Source of the DNA: Loktanella sp. 3ANDIMAR09
GTDB lineage: Bacteria; Pseudomonadota; Alphaproteobacteria; Rhodobacterales; Rhodobacteraceae
Assembly (NCBI RefSeq): GCF_001420005.1
Contig: NZ_LJAK01000014.1
Location: 1-64,000, forward strand
Direction: 5' to 3'
Length of the DNA: 64,000 bases
Shown: positions 62,687 to 64,000 of the stretch, in pieces
Layout of the letters: every line of letters starts with the position of its first letter
Position numbering within the stretch: the first letter of the stretch is position 1
Position numbers and translations under genes: made by a program
Notes under the pieces: generated by a model
What the model was told of the DNA's origin: nothing
The model's database searches: none
The model's input: the letters and a program-made list of their open reading frames with translations, nothing else

Positions 62687-62790
62687 GCCACTACATAACC
62701 GCAAGAATGTCGCGGCGATAGCCCCGTGATGGGACTGGCATGCGCCTCGGTGACGGCCTAAGGTGCGCGCCGACACTGCATCCATTCTGA

Positions 62791-63122
<332 letters not shown>

Positions 63123-63123
<1 letters not shown>

Positions 63124-63815
63124 TGAAATGGGCGGCGGTGGCCTGCATGCTGGCCGGACCAGCGACGGCACAGCAGATCACCGCTGCCCAGTTTGATGCC
63201 CCCACGACGCGCTATGATCACGGCGTGCTGGGCGATGCCGTGGAATGGGGCGATTTGCGGATCGTCACCACCGACGGGGCTTACCTTTTCACCTTGCCGG
63301 AACATCAGGTCTACGAGGACCTTGTCCCGCGTCTGTGGGATGTGACGGGCGACGGTCTGCCAGAGGTCGTTGTCGTGCAGGCCGACATCGCGCGCGGGGC
63401 GCGTCTGCTGGTGTTCGGGCTTGTGGATGGCGTGCCGCAGGCGATCACGGCGACCCCTTATATCGGTCAGACCCGCCGCTGGCTGGCACCCGTGGGTGCG
63501 GCTGATTTCGACGGCGACGGACGGATCGAGGTGGCCCTGGTGGACCGGCCCCATCTGGCACGGACCTTGCAGTTCTGGCGACCGGCGGAGGGCGTGATGG
63601 AACTGGTTGCTGCTCTGCCGGGGGTCACGAACCACCGGATCGGGGATGCAGAGATCCCCGGTGGTGTCGCCTGTGATGGACGCACGGCGGTGCTGCTGTC
63701 GGGGGACTGGGACCGTGTGATCGGTGTGCGGTTTGACGGCGGCGTGCCTGTTGCACGTGATCTGGGCCCAAACGGGCCGGGGGCCGTCGCCGCGGCGCTG
63801 GCCTGCCCGCGCTAG
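63123..63815 (+). CDS. Secreted VCBS/FG-GAP-repeat protein
   Basis: A 230-residue protein with a signal peptide (about 1-16, LAGPATAQ). Two Asp-rich calcium-loop repeats are visible: WDVTGDGLPEVVVVQ and ADFDGDGRIEVALVD, as in FG-GAP/VCBS beta-propeller blades. It is too short for a full seven-bladed integrin-like propeller. The function is unknown, probably periplasmic. It overlaps the ferredoxin stop by one base, so the two are co-transcribed, which is an odd pairing. It converges on cobS with a four-base overlap. Confidence 0.8.
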
Positions 63816-64000
63816 GTCAGCTGGACCGCCAACACCAGCAGACCCGAAATGTCGCACATTTGCTGGCCAGCCCCGAGGATGTCGCCGGTTTGCCCGCCGA
63901 TCCGCGCATGTGCGATGCGGCCCCATCCATAGGCCGTGGCGGCCACGACCAGACCCAATGCAGGCAATGCACCCGGCCACAGCAACAGCGTGATCACCCC
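63812..64000 (-). CDS. cobS: Adenosylcobinamide-GDP ribazoletransferase (partial, C-terminus)
   Basis: Only the last 62 or so codons are inside the window; the gene continues past the right edge. The visible end, RIAHARIGGQTGDILGAGQQ followed by a hydrophobic helix, matches the conserved C-terminus of cobalamin synthase (CobS/CobV), which has GGxTGDxLGAxxx. This membrane enzyme joins alpha-ribazole to adenosyl-GDP-cobinamide in the last steps of B12 synthesis. No other cob gene is visible here. Confidence 0.85.
   Translation of the reverse strand, partial: GVITLLLWPGALPALGLVVAATAYGWGRIAHARIGGQTGDILGAGQQMCDISGLLVLAVQLT

Overview
The window is a gene-dense, high-GC stretch of chromosome from an alphaproteobacterium. 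It is most likely a marine Rhodobacterales (Roseobacter-clade) bacterium; I do not assign a genus. The clues are a Fur-family Irr regulator beside fabA, the phaZ-phaC-phaP-phaR polyhydroxyalkanoate locus, an alphaproteobacterial-type [2Fe-2S] ferredoxin, hflK-hflC-degP, a DUF2842 gene after purA, and short intergenic repeats of a kind I remember from Rhodobacterales. I see no tRNA, rRNA, CRISPR array, prophage, transposase or plasmid gene. No gap between genes exceeds about 290 bases.

Layout. 1-3.1 kb: an EamA transporter, a cupin, and a CdsA-like/PlsC-like phospholipid pair. 3.1-4.8 kb: a small envelope-stress module (TetR regulator, PspA-like protein, two-helix membrane protein) with four near-identical TetR-type operators. 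4.9-11.0 kb: a minus-strand catabolic run (enolase-superfamily enzyme, Zn alcohol dehydrogenase, MFS exporter, PcaD-like lactonase, threonine-dehydratase-like enzyme, hydrolase). 11.1-16.3 kb: FKBP isomerase, then fabI, fabB, a UbiG-like methyltransferase, an ICMT-like membrane methyltransferase and fabA, with irr divergent. 16.3-29.8 kb: FkbM methyltransferase, lytic transglycosylase, metG, aldo-keto reductase, two lipoproteins, a thioesterase fused to a decayed dehydrogenase domain, thrS, and transporter/hydrolase genes.

29.8-34.5 kb is the PHA locus: depolymerase divergent from synthase, then phasin and the PhaR repressor, whose three promoter regions share one 8-bp motif. 34.6-42.8 kb is a long minus-strand operon for uptake and gamma-glutamylation of an amine or amino acid: ABC ATPase, binding protein, two permeases, two glutamine-synthetase-like ligases, a class I amidotransferase and an FAD amine oxidase. 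A 30-residue membrane peptide gene is wedged between ligase and oxidase with start/stop overlaps on both sides.

42.9-56.7 kb: TerB-like protein, rlmJ, MipA-like outer-membrane protein, a 5'-truncated polysaccharide pyruvyltransferase, CaCA antiporter, pyrG, secG, purA, a 760-residue largely disordered protein, thiamine pyrophosphokinase, EamA transporter, GST and rpiA. 56.8-64.0 kb: glutathione reductase with an odd internal insertion, hflK-hflC-degP (envelope proteolysis), a peptidoglycan-binding lipoprotein, ferredoxin, a VCBS-repeat protein, and the 3' end of cobS at the edge.

Most of the window is ordinary housekeeping. The most novel-looking items are the TetR/PspA operator set, the double-coupled 30-residue peptide, the shared promoter motif of the PHA genes, and the decayed dehydrogenase-thioesterase fusion. 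I did not find a clearly new multi-gene defence or mobile system.
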